Part shown: in pieces, positions 1 through 11,764 of the stretch | Position numbering within the stretch: position 1 is the stretch's first letter | Layout of the letters: each line of letters begins with the position of its first letter | NCBI GenBank assembly: GCA_004794785.1 | Contig: SJOL01007141.1 | Location: forward strand, 2,263,414-2,327,413 | DNA length: 64,000 nt | Source of the DNA: Opisthorchis felineus | Taxonomy: Eukaryota > Platyhelminthes > Trematoda > Opisthorchiida > Opisthorchiidae | Direction of reading: 5' to 3' | The notes under the pieces: generated by a model | Told to the model about the DNA's origin: nothing | Database searches by the model: none | The model's input: only the letters and a program-made list of their open reading frames with translations | Translations under genes and position numbers: made by a program

Positions 1-3000
1 CGCAGTCTATTGGTAGTAAAGGCAAAGCATGCGCCGTCGATGCTCCCGAAAAATTTCCCTGATCCATGCTGGTGTTAATTTGTCACGATTCTTTGAACAA
101 TCCTAACTATCCTGGAAGCCCCAACAGACTGGCCCAATATGTTTATGTAAAAGGCTGTCAACGGACCCAAGTACGAAGTGGCGGCGTCGCAACCGCGGCT
201 GCCATACCCAGTCTGGTGGCTCGCCCATAGTTCAACATATATCTATCTTTTCCGCGCCCAGCGATCCACATGTGCCCGAAAGAACGTCTTAATCCGCTGG
301 GTTTGTGCCAAAATTGCGAAGTGCTGCTCAGCTTGTTATACTGTCTGCTCGCACTACGCATAAACCAAATATTTCCTCCACTGGCACCATCAAAGAATAA
401 GTACAACGGTAGAGATAGAAGCTAGCCACGAATCCAATACAGCGTACGCTGAATATTATGAAAAGCTTCAGAAAACTTACTAGCTGCGACGAATTCCCCG
501 ACTTCGTCTGTAGCGGTACGACACTTTCTCCTACATAGGTCGTGAATAGCTGCTCCATTTTCGGTTTGCTTGGACAAAGATGACGTAATTAATGCTCATG
601 TACTCTTTCAAAGTATTTCCAAATCCGGTACAAGAGAAAACAATTGAAGAAACCAACGTCTCCAAAAAATTTCCCACTGTCTTCACGGAGACACCATGCT
701 GAGCGTTGGTGCCATTGAAAATATAGGCCCCGCGCCCAAAGCGGACCTTGAGTTTGTCTAAACCAATTTCAGCGAAACCGTGACCGTCTAAGGAGATTTT
801 AAGTTTTTTGAATAAGTACCTTCAGATGCTAAAACACTGTGTAGGTACTTCCTTGGTTCAAACTATGGTTTCAGAGAAATTTGGGGTGAGTCTACCGATC
901 GGCTTTGGGGCATTGACAGCTCGTTTTAATTTGAACAATTCGGGCATTAACGCAACAGAGAACACGGACAATTCAAGATGACATGCCCATTACACGACCA
1001 GAAATTGTAAGTTTTAGTAAGCGGACGCCGGAACGAGGGGGCCGGATAGGTACGAGCAATTGATTGATAAACCGGTCGATTTTAACTAAAACTAAAAACT
1101 TCCGCTGCTAACTGATGACCTCGAACTGATAAGCTGATGAACAGGGCCAAGTAAAGCGCAAATGGATATGCAGATGTGTGAAAATAAGCGACAGCACTAT
1201 GTGGTGTTTTATGTGACCGAGCTATGGTACACATCCAGAGCGGAGAGAATCATTGGATTCGTTTCTGGACAGAAGGGGAGAATAAATTTCCTCTTTATGG
1301 TGGGGTAGTGTTAATGTGTGCGGCCGAAAGAGCACCTTAGCGAAAATTATTGAATTTGTGGATGGCACAGTTTGATGATGTAGTAGGGCATCGAAAAGTT
1401 TAAATCTGAGGGGAAGCTTTAGCAGGTCAGCACAAACTCTCCTCAGTGACATTTGGGCAGCGACAAGCAGTTTCTTTGTGTTCACAGACAAGGGTCTAGG
1501 ATGACGAAGGCCGATATTTGAGGATGTGTGAGGGGGTGCGCGCCATCAGGCTGGGTATGGCGGTGCCACGCTGACATACTTCGGTTTCCTGAAGGCCTCG
1601 CCATGGACGACATGTTCAAGGTGGCTGGACATAGGACATGCATCTCTGTGGCCAGAGTACTTTGGGCAACCTGAGGCAGTCGACACAGTGCCAGTCAGAT
1701 GGATGCTGGATTGCAGATGTTTTTGATCCAATTGGAGACCCACATGGATGGAAGGTGAGTTCTAAAACTACTAAAAGGTCAGTTTGGCGTAGTTACTGCG
1801 TGAGATAGAAACATAACGTGAGGAAAGCATTTGACGAGATTGCTGAAACCTGGTGGGTATGCGGAGGTATCCGAAAGCATGAAGTTGAACAAGAGAGGAA
1901 TGTAAAGTTTAATGTTGCCTTGGGAATGATGTTAGAACCTTAAATAAGGCAGTTCGATGTTGGCTGACCTGTGGATCACAGACTGGCTTACATTGACGAC
2001 ATAGTGCCAATATGGTACTGACGGACATAGAACGAACTAGTATAAGTGAGATTCTGTTTGGCATAAAGTAAATTCATTTAGACGCGGGAGGCCGTCGGTG
2101 GCAATGAAAAGTTCACCTGATTTTTCCACCGACCGTCGTTCGCACGGCATGTGTAAAGCCGGCCAGAGGGTAGCCGCTTGATTTGGACAAGGTAATGTTT
2201 AGCCGGTGTGGTACCGGGCCAAAAATGCAAACCATAGAACTGCATGGTGAGGAAACTTTTGGAGTGGGTTAGCCAGGGAAGGATGGTGACATTTACCTCC
2301 GTTACAGAGTCCAGTCACAAGGTCACGTTGTAAAGCAGCGTGAGTGTTTCAGAAGAGGCGGCAGACAGATGAAGGACGGTGGAGGCAGAATTTTGGGGAT
2401 AATGAGCAGAAACTTTAGGATAACAGAAAGGATATATATGAACTGAACCGATCTACAGTACTTGGGAGGGGGCTTAAGGTCAGAGTATGGGTCACTAGTC
2501 GCTGGGTCACTGCTGCCAGCTCCAAGCAGTGGGTAGTGCATCGCAAAAAGCTAGAAGGCGCTCGCAGTGTCTACCAGTAAAGTAGCAGAAGGCCCTTTAT
2601 ATTTTATTTGGATGAAACTATTCTCGAGGGCTGGAGGCAAGGCTTAGCTGATAACATGGGCCTGACATGGAGCGACTCCATCGAAGACGAAGGCAGCCAC
2701 AGCCTAGGCTGCAAGCTGAGACAGTTTCACTAATGTCCTCAGGCTACCTCGTGCATAGCTAATAGACGAAAGGGTCATTGTTTTCGCATGTAGTTCAGTG
2801 CGTTACAAGATAGAAGACAAAACTGGGACAACTCCAAACCAGCAGCTGCGTGAGACAGCAACGTTGCTGATTTATGGGTTATCGACTATCAGCAGACCGT
2901 TCAGCAATACGTTATTGTACTTGAACGACGAGATTACGCGGCCCGAAAACATCCCTCCTCAGTTTGCCCAAAAACGACTTAAAAAGGAAATGCGGCAAAC

Positions 3001-4339
3001 TGATTCAAGGGTACATGTACCCTCACATCATCCGCCAAATGTCCGTGGTCAATATATATTGGAGAAGCATGTAAAAATACGCGATACGTTTTGAGCAAGG
3101 TCAACGAAATCAAATTAGAAAAACTGGATGGGAAAACATATACGCAGCAGTAAACAAATAGAGGAAATTCCTGTAGACGTCGGTGCTGTAGTCGTCTGGG
3201 TACCCCAAAAGCTACTTCACCAGGAGTGTGTGGCAAAGAAATAAATATAATTACTCTGAATTGAGTACACAATAATGAAATGGGTGTAATGGAACAGACT
3301 CACTATGAATTGTTCTCTTTGAAATAGTTCGTCGTTGGCCCAGGTCGGTGAATAAATAATAATCCGATCGTGGATGTCCAGGGGTCTTCTTTCGGACAGC
3401 TCTCATATACATTAAACCCCGAAGACAGTCTGAAATGTTTTGATACCAGAGTTAGCACATGAAGCTCGCGAATAACCGCTGTAAGCGCGAGTGAAATGAA
3501 AAGAGAAAACCGGAGAATGCGACGACGCCTGTATTGTATGTAATTTGTACAAATGCGCGTTTTTGTGGTTTTGCGTATTCAAACAAAAATCGTTCATGAA
3601 ATTGATGAAATACGTAACGTTATAATGAAAGCAAAAGAAAGGTACAAAACACCACAACCGTTACATAAGTTCGGTACATTTACTTTACACTGGTCGACGA
3701 TCGTTGCAAAAAATAAACAAAATAGGGAAACGAGTGAGCGGACGATGACTAAGGTTGTTAGAAATGGGCCTCGAGCAATAGACGACATATCGACTCGGTT
3801 GTGCTTTCAAACAAACCAGTATCAAAGACGGCATTTCAAATAAAATCCAACATCCAAGCTATCCTTTTTTCTTGGCTTTCACAAGGCTTATATGCAACAA
3901 CTAATATATTTGGCTTGTATGCATAAGGCGAACCAGTTGTAATAACGTTGCGAATATTAGCGACCGTTGACCGCCGGTGACCAGGTCCTTACTCGGTGGC
4001 CTTGAGATCTCCACAGCCCGGTCCACGGCGCTAGTAACCAACCTGCTCGGCTCACCGGTTCCCGTTTTGTTTAATGTGAGCTAATTGCACCGCTGTGCGC
4101 GTACTCAGGTTGCGATATTTTAATTAGCAAAATTTTCCTTAGATGTGGGGAGACTTTTATTGATTAAATACGCCTAATTTCGGGGTAATGGGCGTAATGT
4201 ACCGCGCTCTTAAAACGATGTTTTCAAAACACTCGAATTGTCTTCCCGAGCTTGTCAGTTCTGTGGTTGCGGCAGTTTGAGGAAACACCATCACGGCTAG
4301 GTGTGGAATTACAGCAACAACAATGACATACAACTAACA
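1..4339. other. No recognised gene
   Basis: Only short open frames of about 100 codons or less are present, none with a motif I recognise. I saw no convincing exon with splice signals, no RNA gene and no clear copy of the repeat families found elsewhere in the window. Very old retroelement remnants in 700-2,700 cannot be excluded. Confidence 0.5.
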
Positions 4340-5534
4340 GTACTCTCATGCCACACCGGCAGTCGCGTGGTGCCATCAGGACTTACTCGCCGTATACAGC
4401 AGGGCGGGTAAGCGAAATCAGGCTACTGTTGAAGCCTCCCTTCTTGCTGTTCCACATACTTTTTCTTCCCCCTCTCCACACCCCATCAAAAACCCTCTCC
4501 TTGTAGGCCCATCAGTTAGGACTGATGACTCCGTTCGTCCTTCATCGGTTTCGCAATCAACATCTGTGTGTCATCCGGCACCGACATTCTCGGGCCTCGA
4601 CGCCCAGTCTATCTGGCCGCCTTCAATGTGCGCACTCCGAAGCAAGCAGGACAACAAGCTGCTCTTTCTCTTACGCTTGACTCGCTTGGCATTGATTTGT
4701 TCTGTGTCTCAGAAACAAGAATTCAAAATGCAAGTACTGTGGTTGAGCTGCACAACACTGGTGATCCAGAGGCTTCTGCGGCGGGATGTGCAGGGGTTGG
4801 TATCGCCCTAAGTTACTGGGCGGAAGGTTGTTTGCTTGACTGGATACCTGTTGATAGTCGCCTCTGTGCGGTTCGTCTGGCAACGTCTGTGAAGGAGTCT
4901 CACAAGCGGGAAGTTGATCGATGTCTGTTTGTCGTGTCTGCTTACGCCCCAACTGTAGCTCTGACACGATCAAAGACAAGTTTTACGACGCCCTGAATGC
5001 CCTGTTGCGACGAGCTAAACGCTCAGATATTGTTGTGGTTGCCGGAGATATGAATGCACAAGTTGACAGGCTTAGCGCACCTGAGACTCAATTAGGAGGT
5101 CGACATGGATTGGACTCGGTATGTACGGACAGTGGTGAACGATTGCTTCGGCTGTGTGCTGACCGCAGGCTGTTTTAATGCAGTACTGACTTCTGAAATA
5201 GCCGAAGTCGTCTGGCCACATGGTGTCCTCCAATGGCATACCGGCCACAAACTCAAATCGATCACATTGCCATCAGCTACCAATGGCGCAGATCAATAAC
5301 TGACTGCCGGTCGTTTTGGAATACATTTGTTGATTTTGACCACGCGCTCGTCCGGAGTCGCTTCTCCCTACGTTTTCCATGGCCGCGTAAGGTACGGACA
5401 AATCGCCTGGCAGCTGAAAGACTCACAAATCCAGATGTTCGACGAATTTACCAGAACCGTCTCCTAGAATCTCTTCTAAATGTTCCATCATCAGATGTGA
5501 TTTCATACTGGGACTGCCAACACTGTGCAAGGTG
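4340..5534 (+). mobile_element. Family 1 non-LTR retrotransposon, 5' part with APE endonuclease (broken)
   Basis: This is the 5' region and endonuclease domain of an RTE-like non-LTR retrotransposon, whose endonuclease nicks the target for target-primed reverse transcription. The start, TCATGCCAC followed by GCGTGGTGCCATCAG, also occurs (inverted) near 60,990. The endonuclease reads FNVRTP, then FCVSETRIQ (catalytic Glu), VVSAYAPT, VVVAGDMNAQVDRL (catalytic Asp/Asn) and the C-terminal DHIAISYQWR and DHALVRSRF blocks, near 4,625-5,365. The frame changes several times (for example near 4,960 and 5,180), so no protein is made. The SDH block reads F-D-H here. Similarity to the family is lost near 5,534, after SYWD, where inverted fragments begin. 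Family 1 recurs at 6,569-8,106, 9,350-10,466, 34,775-35,590 and 58,590-61,383. Confidence 0.85.
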
Positions 5535-5577
5535 GTGGCGATCTGGTCCCAGTAATCATTTACCACCTGGTATAAGA

Positions 5578-5665
5578 GGCTCTGCGGATACCTCCCCAGT
5601 ATTGCTCAATGGGTCGCCGAGGTACACAAACCGTCACACCACGGTAAGGTCCAGTCTCTTTGTGA
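5578..5665 (-). repeat. Short inverted fragment of the family 1 5' leader
   Basis: The stretch from CCCAGTATTGCTCAATGGGT to GTCTCTTTGTGACGG closely matches 61,278-61,350, which lies upstream of the family 1 element on the minus strand. It is therefore a detached piece of the family 1 leader, inverted relative to the endonuclease fragment next to it. It has no coding function here. Confidence 0.6.
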
Positions 5666-5734
5666 CGGTAGCGAAGCTGTATCACTTGGATTATGTGCAT
5701 CTCAATGCACGGGTTGTGAGGTGAACACTGACTG

Positions 5735-6568
5735 ACTGATAGCTGCTAGGATGATGCCCCGGTTATTTTCGTACGATGGTCCTGCACCCTTTTTAAATGT
5801 GCTAATCACCATCAAGATGCTGCCTTCTGTTGGAATTCTCGCATTCCAGATATTTTGGAGTCGAATCTTTAGGTTAGCCACGACTGCCTCCCCACCTTCT
5901 TTGAAGAGTGCAGGGTGCAAATCGCGTGGTCGAGGTCTTCTGTAGACCCGACGCAATGAAATCGCTCACTGGACTTCCATCGTGGGTGCGCGATTGATGT
6001 TGACGTCTTACTCGCTTTCGCTTATTCCTCGAAGAGTTTGAGTTGCTGAACTGCTCTACACAGTGTTCAACGCACCGTTCAAGACGACGTTTCTGTGAGT
6101 GGATTGAGGTCCCATTCTTCAGGAGATCGTTTCACTAACACTAACCCTCGGGTCGGATAATCGAGAAGAGGGTGCGGTTATTCCCCGTCACAAAAGCCTT
6201 CTCCATTTCTCGGGCCATTGCAATTTACCAGCGCTCTCTGTCAATGATAATAGTAGTAGTAGTAATAATAATAATCGTTCAGTTGTAACACCCTTTCGGT
6301 GCCTAGCTGCCATGCCACCCGAAGGAAGCACGAGGGCTGCGATATTGCCAGGTTGCCAAAGCCTAGACAGTGAAGTCGAGAGGTAGAGGTCGGGTTCGAA
6401 CCACGGACCTGCTGGTCAGTAAATTCGCGCTCTAACCACTGAGCCATCTCGCCGGCGTTTTAAATATCTGCGCACGCCATCACAGTCGTTTGCTGCTCGT
6501 ATAGTTCTCCTGGCTTCAATCAGAGCTGCCGATCGTGACGAGATCCTCGATGAAAGCTTCGTCGCCTG
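5735..6568 (-). mobile_element. Family 2 non-LTR retrotransposon, linker and start of RT (broken, SINE-interrupted)
   Basis: Read on minus, this carries ALIEARRTIRAANDCDGVRR (the linker after the endonuclease), then [27 protein letters not shown], and the first RT blocks DLHPALFKEGGEAV and YENNRGIILA. A minus-strand SINE at 6,244-6,453 splits it. Family 2 5' sequence resumes on minus at 8,107-9,345 beyond a + strand family 1 fragment, so the two pieces may once have been one element. The C-terminal half of the endonuclease is missing between them. Frameshifts and stops make it a dead copy. Confidence 0.75.
6244..6453 (-). mobile_element. tRNA-derived SINE, copy 1
   Basis: Read on minus, the copy begins GGCGAGATGGCTCAGTGG, which contains an exact pol III box A (TGGCTCAGTGG), followed by box B (GGTTCGAACC). 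The body runs through CTAGGCTTTGGCAACCTGG to GTTACAACTGAAC and ends in an AT-rich trinucleotide tail (ATT/ACT)n at 6,244-6,275. The other copies are at 10,468, 23,410, 31,473, 41,910 and 62,641. It sits inside a family 2 element. Confidence 0.85.
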
Positions 6569-6875
6569 ATGGTGGCTCGTAAAACACTGACTCGAGAGCA
6601 GCAAGCGGGATTCCGGCCTGGTAGAGGTTGCGCTGACCAAACCTTCACACTCCGTCAGGTGCTAGAACAACGCCATACGTACAAACGACCCACAATTTTA
6701 GTATTCCTGGATTTCCAATGCGCAAACAGGCTACTGCTGACGCCTCCCTTCTTTCTATTTCACATACTTTTTCTTCCCCCTCTCCCTACCCCATTAATAA
6801 CTCTACTCTTGTAGGCCCAGCACTTAGGACTGATGACTCCGTTCGTCTTGCATCGGTTTTGCGTGCAGCATCTGC

Positions 6876-7508
6876 NNNNNNNNNNNNNNNNNNNNNNNNN
6901 NNNNNNNNNNNNNNNNNNNNNNNNNNNNNNNNNNNNNNNNNNNNNNNNNNNNNNNNNNNNNNNNNNNNNNNNNNNNNNNNNNNNNNNNNNNNNNNNNNNN
7001 NNNNNNNNNNNNNNNNNNNNNNNNNNNNNNNNNNNNNNNNNNNNNNNNNNNNNNNNNNNNNNNNNNNNNNNNNNNNNNNNNNNNNNNNNNNNNNNNNNNN
7101 NNNNNNNNNNNNNNNNNNNNNNNNNNNNNNNNNNNNNNNNNNNNNNNNNNNNNNNNNNNNNNNNNNNNNNNNNNNNNNNNNNNNNNNNNNNNNNNNNNNN
7201 NNNNNNNNNNNNNNNNNNNNNNNNNNNNNNNNNNNNNNNNNNNNNNNNNNNNNNNNNNNNNNNNNNNNNNNNNNNNNNNNNNNNNNNNNNNNNNNNNNNN
7301 NNNNNNNNNNNNNNNNNNNNNNNNNNNNNNNNNNNNNNNNNNNNNNNNNNNNNNNNNNNNNNNNNNNNNNNNNNNNNNNNNNNNNNNNNNNNNNNNNNNN
7401 NNNNNNNNNNNNNNNNNNNNNNNNNNNNNNNNNNNNNNNNNNNNNNNNNNNNNNNNNNNNNNNNNNNNNNNNNNNNNNNNNNNNNNNNNNNNNNNNNNNN
7501 NNNNNNNN
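6876..7508. other. Assembly gap (633 N)
   Basis: Continuous run of N between family 1 5' sequence and family 1 RT C-terminal sequence. Any long open frame crossing it is an artefact. Confidence 1.
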
Positions 7509-8035
7509 TCGACAATCGTTGTCTCAGAACCATAGCTCGTGTGGGTTGGTGTCGGCGTATCCGTAACGAGTCATTTATAAAGCGAGTTTTCGGTTGTGCA
7601 ACGGGTACTTCCATTGAAGAGTGTGTCAAGCACCAGAAGCTGCATTGGTTGGGCCATGTATTGCGTAGGCCGAACCATCGTTTGCCGAAGAGAGTGCTAT
7701 TTTCCGTGCCCAATTCAGAGAAGGGAGAGGTGGTCAACCCTTGAGCTAGCAGATGGGTATGAAATTGATTACGAAATATTTGGGTGCTGTCGGTGTTACT
7801 CGCCTATCAGGATGGAGACCGCGTGATCCCAACTGCGCCTGGTTGGAGACGCTGCAAGATATGGCTGCTAATCGATGTCAGTGGCGTTCTTGTTGTCAGT
7901 TTCTATCTAGACCGCCTGAATGAGTATCTGGAGGTGTAGGTACCTCGGAATGGTTGTATTAAGCTGGCACTAAGTCCCTTCCGCGTCCATCTTTATTCTG
8001 TTCTTCGATTAAGTCTTGTTCGTATGGCAGCGAAG

Positions 8036-8056
8036 CATCAGTGTTGAACACTGATG
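8036..8056 (+). promoter_or_regulatory. Family 1 3'-terminal RNA hairpin
   Basis: CATCAGTGTT and AACACTGATG form a perfect 10-bp stem with one unpaired G, just before the trinucleotide tail. Related stems occur at the other family 1 3' ends (34,800, 56,555 and 58,612 on minus). It is probably the structure by which the RT recognises its own RNA; that role is inferred. Confidence 0.6.
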
Positions 8057-8061
8057 TCATG

Positions 8062-8105
8062 CTGTCTATGATGATGATGATAATGATGATAATAATAATG
8101 ATTAT
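8062..8105 (+). repeat. Trinucleotide tail (ATG/ATA)n of family 1
   Basis: The run of ATGATGATGATAATG type follows directly after GTCATGCTGTCT. A simple-repeat tail of this type is usual for RTE-like elements. The sequence switches to family 2 endonuclease coding sequence (minus) at about 8,107. Confidence 0.8.
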
Positions 8106-8106
8106 G

Positions 8107-9345
8107 GAAGCCGTCTCGGATTCAGAGGTGGCGCACGGCGGAGCGCGTGCTGATGCGACATATAGACACCGTTTGCCGGGACGAGACGCATTGGTCTTGA
8201 TGGAACCAGTCAACCTAACGTCGCAGAGACGACTGTTTACTGGAATCCAGTGCAATAAGGCGAATTCAAACTTGGGGCTAAACACAACTGCCACACCGTG
8301 GATGCCACAGGCCATTGCGTCAAAATCACCAGACATGCGAAGAGTGAAGTGCGAGAAATCTGTGTTCTTACCTAGTGGTTTGAGATTTATGACCGAATTG
8401 GGGTCTTGTATGCATGTTTCGGAGGCAACATACATCGAACATGCTCTGAGCAAGAACTACCTGTTGGCCAATTTGATACAAATTGCGGAAGTTGAACGTA
8501 CCGATGTGCAACTGATCCCTTGAATTTAATAAGGGTTTGTTTTGATTTATTTTACTGGGCAGAAGCTTAGATGCAGCGCTACGGTTAGGCGATTGACAGC
8601 GAAATGAATCAGACTGACTTGAGTAAGGGAAGTCTGAAAAGGAGTCAGTGAACGAAGAGCTGTAAGGGCAAACGATACTTCGCGGTCGCCCAGGCCGATG
8701 AAGGTGATTTCGTTGAGATGCCCCACCTTGAGCCATTGACTCAAAAGTTTGACCCACAACGCGGTGGGATTAGGTAAGATTTTGTTCTGGAGCTCTTCCC
8801 ATAGCATCTGACTCAAAATTCTGAACGGTGAGACAGCGGTTGTTAGTGTTCTCTTGGATGACCCTTCTCTGAGCCAGTGACTCAGTAGTCTAACCCATTT
8901 GGTTGTAGTTGGTTGGCCTGGTCCGACGGCACACGAAAGATGACATGGCTTTCTTAATCCCAATGCGGCCGCGCACACCAGGTGTCTTTTGAGCAACACG
9001 AGACTCTTCGGTATTAGAGGTATTTCGGTCGTTTTGAATAATGCGCCAGGGGTCACGGTCAACCGTGGGACGATCTGAGTTTGCCATTTTTAGGGCCGAC
9101 CTTTTCTAATCCGTCTTTGAGGGTGGTAGCACCTTGCTATCTTCACACTCCTATCTCAGAGAACAGTACGGTGTCACCTCGAGACCGCCTCGTAATAAGA
9201 CCTCTCGCTTTTCGTCGGGATGCACACCGTTGGCCCTCCTGATATAGTGGAACCTTAGGGAACTGAGTTCCAGCCATTGTGCCCACAGGATCATTAGGTC
9301 AAAGAAGCCCGGCTACCACGACAAGGTGACAGCTTTAGGTCGGTT
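8107..9345 (-). mobile_element. Family 2 non-LTR retrotransposon, 5' UTR and N-terminal endonuclease
   Basis: Read on minus from 9,345, this is the 5' leader shared with 29,526 and 33,460, then a segment like LKVGHLNEITFIGLGDREVSF. It is followed by LNSRDQLHIGTFNFRNL, SETCIQDPNSVINL, SGDFDAMACGIHGVAVV and LHWIPVNSRLCDVRL, the first half of the APE endonuclease including the catalytic Glu of SET. It stops at the family 1 tail at 8,106. Frames shift repeatedly, so it is not functional. Confidence 0.8.
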
Positions 9346-9349
9346 TATT

Positions 9350-10466
9350 TGGGTACGCAAGTGGGCAGACTTAGCGCATCTGATACTCATTTGGGTGGTC
9401 GACTTGGCTTGGTGTGTACGGAAAACTGCCAACGACTGCTTCAGCTGTGTTAACCGCAGATCGTTTTTATGCAGTACCAACTTCTGAAATAACCGAAGTC
9501 GTCTGGCAGGCCCTCCGGCAACCTGCCAGCCACGGTCACAAATTGGTCACATCGTTATTAGGTGCTGATGCCCTGGGTAAGTGGCCGACTGCTGCTTGTT
9601 TTGGAACATTTGTGTAGATTCTGACCGTGCACTCATCTTAAGTCGCGTCTTTTCGATTTTCGGGACCGCATAAGGCCCGGATCCAGGTGTTAAACAAATT
9701 TATCACAACCGTTTCTGAAGTCTCTTTCAACCACCCCACTTAATTCGCATGAGGACGAGATAGCCACATCCTTGCTCAGTGCTGGGAGTTTCGCTTGTGT
9801 TCACGGCACTGACAAAAAAATAGCGCTGTTTGAATCTCAGAGAAGCGTTCCCGCCGGTCCGGGACATAATTAAGCCTGGCGAGTAATCAGACGCCAGGTG
9901 AAACTCATCGTAGGTGCCTGGTGGACACAGAAGGCCAAAAAAATGAAAAAGGCAAAGAATGATGGGGATGCCCGGAGAGTATCTCGGTTGATCCGTCCGA
10001 CCGGTTCCCGAAAACCGCCTGCGGGTGAAACCATCAAGGATGAAACTGGCGCGACCATCTTCAATAAAGGAAGAATTCCCGACCATAGGGCAGAGCATTT
10101 CAACAACAATTCTCATACCTAGCTGCTCTCACTCAGTTGGATTCTCGAACTACATCTGAACCTTAGACGATTAGCTTGAAACCCTCCATGATCTGAGAGT
10201 GGAGTTCCCAAGGACCACCGAGCTTCTGGCGGACTAGAAGATGATCCGGATATGACCTCGCATCTGCATTGTTTCAAGACGAATTTGTAGTCCTCAGTCA
10301 GCGTTTGTCTGATCTATTTACCTCCATTTTGGAAAAGGCGACTGTCTCAGACAACTGGGATGGTCCCAAATGGAGCCCGTAGTAAATGCGACAACAGAGG
10401 GATTAATTTGACTCCACTTGTAACGAAACTTTTGGTTTCATCTGTCCTTGTCACCTGTAGCAAGAT
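9350..10466 (+). mobile_element. Family 1 non-LTR retrotransposon, internal fragment
   Basis: It starts in the second half of the endonuclease (QVGRLSASDTHLGGRLG), runs through the linker AWWTQKAKKMKKAKNDGDARR and RLIRPTGSRKPPAGETIKDE, and reaches the RT entry LSQRLSDLF and CDNRGINLTPLVTKLL near 10,290-10,440. A SINE follows immediately. There are many stops; it is an old, decayed copy. Confidence 0.75.
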
Positions 10467-10467
10467 G

Positions 10468-10650
10468 CGAGATGGCTCAGTGGTTAGAGCGCGAACTTAC
10501 TGACCGGAAGGTCCGTGGTTCGAACCTGACCTCTTCCTCTCGACTCCACCTGTCTAGGCTTGGGCAACCTGGCAGTATCGCAGCCCTCGTGCTTCCTTCG
10601 GGTGGCATGGCAGCTAGGCACCGAAAGGGTGTTACAGCTGAACGGTTTTT
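10468..10650 (+). mobile_element. tRNA-derived SINE, copy 2 (best-preserved)
   Basis: Box A TGGCTCAGTGG lies at 10,473-10,483 and box B GGTTCGAACC at 10,517-10,526. This spacing is typical of a tRNA-related promoter. The body continues with CTAGGCTTGGGCAACCTGG and ends with GTTACAGCTGAACGG. The family presumably uses a LINE-encoded RT; the partner LINE is not known. It is joined directly to the broken RT of a family 1 copy. Confidence 0.9.
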
Positions 10651-11700
10651 GTTGAGCGATTTACTTTCTCAGACAATAACGCGAGTCACTCACCACTCGT
10701 CAAGGGCAAATATAGATCAGCGCTATATATGCAGACGCCTCAAAGTCCTGGGGCCCGTTGACTTCAGGATTTCATTTGGTTTCGTAAATCGAACAACGAG
10801 GGATGTTCTAAAAGTTAGTGAACATAATTTTCATATTCACGTACTCCAAAAGCTCTTCAAGAGCCCTCCTGAAAAAGTGGCGCTCTACAAGGATATCTAC
10901 AGTCTGTTCCTGTTAAATTTTATCGTCGGTGAAATAATAAGACAATGGTTTTAGAAACCATGGTGTTAAACCATTTTTTGATGAGAACCTCGTCAAGATA
11001 GAGGTGCAAATGACCACCTAATCTTTGAAGACGAATGGAAGACGTGAACGCTTTTGGATAAACTAACTGCCATGTTAGTATCCTTCGGGGTGCGCGCTTC
11101 AGAGAGGTACCGTTCAGACAGACGAAGCTGCCGGCGTGAGTGGGTTTGCTGATGACAGCTCTCATATCCCGCGCCAGATCGTGGCCGTTTTCATTTTGCA
11201 AAGCATGCAATCAAGCCAGTGTAATCTATGAAATTTCCTCAGTCATTTTTTGCGTATTGATCCTTCCCAAAGCAATTCAACTGACAGCGGCATATGATAT
11301 CCGATGTTCCCATCAAACGCAAGGAGTGCTTCAGAGGCACCGATGATCAGACGATTACTACCTTTTGATATTTTCAGTCGCAGCAGTGTAACTTCCGCCC
11401 TCGACTTAGAAGCAAGTTACGTCAGGTTAGCCTCCATCCTCGACCTAAACAGCCTAGGAGCACTGTACGCTCCCACAGCTCAAGTCCCTGACTGCAGCCC
11501 TGAAGCTCTAGGGGCGAGGAGTTGGACCGATATCATTCCCAAAGGCCTCTTTAATTACCTGACCTTAATATGTATGTGCACTACTTTGGCTAATGAAGGG
11601 CAGTATCCGAGATTTTTCCTATCTATATGATTTAAGGGAGACAGTAAACAGTTAGAACTGCGATTCACTCTGTCCTGCTCCACTCAGTTGTACTCGTTCC
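10651..11700. other. No recognised gene upstream of ARL2
   Basis: Contains only short open frames without known motifs. The promoter of ARL2 should be in or near this stretch, but I see no distinctive element. Confidence 0.4.
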
Positions 11701-11706
11701 TTTCAG
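11701..11706 (+). promoter_or_regulatory. Possible splice acceptor in the ARL2 5' UTR
   Basis: TTTCAG preceded by a pyrimidine-rich stretch lies 58 nt before the ATG. It could accept a spliced leader, since trematodes trans-splice many mRNAs, or a 5' UTR exon. This is inferred from the sequence pattern only. Confidence 0.2.
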
Positions 11707-11764
11707 CTCGCTGCCTTTGAGATCGTGCAACAGGACCCCTTCTCCGTCAAAAGTATGGTCTGAA

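Larger units (their letters stand above)
6569..8106 (+). mobile_element. Family 1 non-LTR retrotransposon, rearranged copy with 3' end
   Basis: This carries the RT palm entry REQQAGFRPGRGC and FTLRQVLEQRHTYKRPTI up to VFLDF. At 6,718 it jumps abruptly to the family 1 5' region (CGCAAACAGGCTACTGCTGA), then runs into the assembly gap. After the gap come the C-terminal blocks RCLRTIARVGW, HQKLHWLGHVLRRPNHRLPKR and [10 protein letters not shown], the 3' UTR hairpin and an (ATG/ATA)n tail. It is either two copies or one with a rearrangement; the gap hides the answer. No intact ORF is visible. Confidence 0.8.

Noticed and set aside
6244..6447. 68-codon frame ending in a run of Tyr
   Set aside because: It is the SINE and its trinucleotide tail read through; no protein.
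6718..7744. Open frames of 280-325 codons on both strands
   Set aside because: They cross the N gap; the translated part is almost entirely unknown residues.
10468..10540. tRNA gene at the SINE heads
   Set aside because: Boxes A and B are present, but no full tRNA cloverleaf can be drawn and the same 180-bp body follows in every copy, so these are SINEs.
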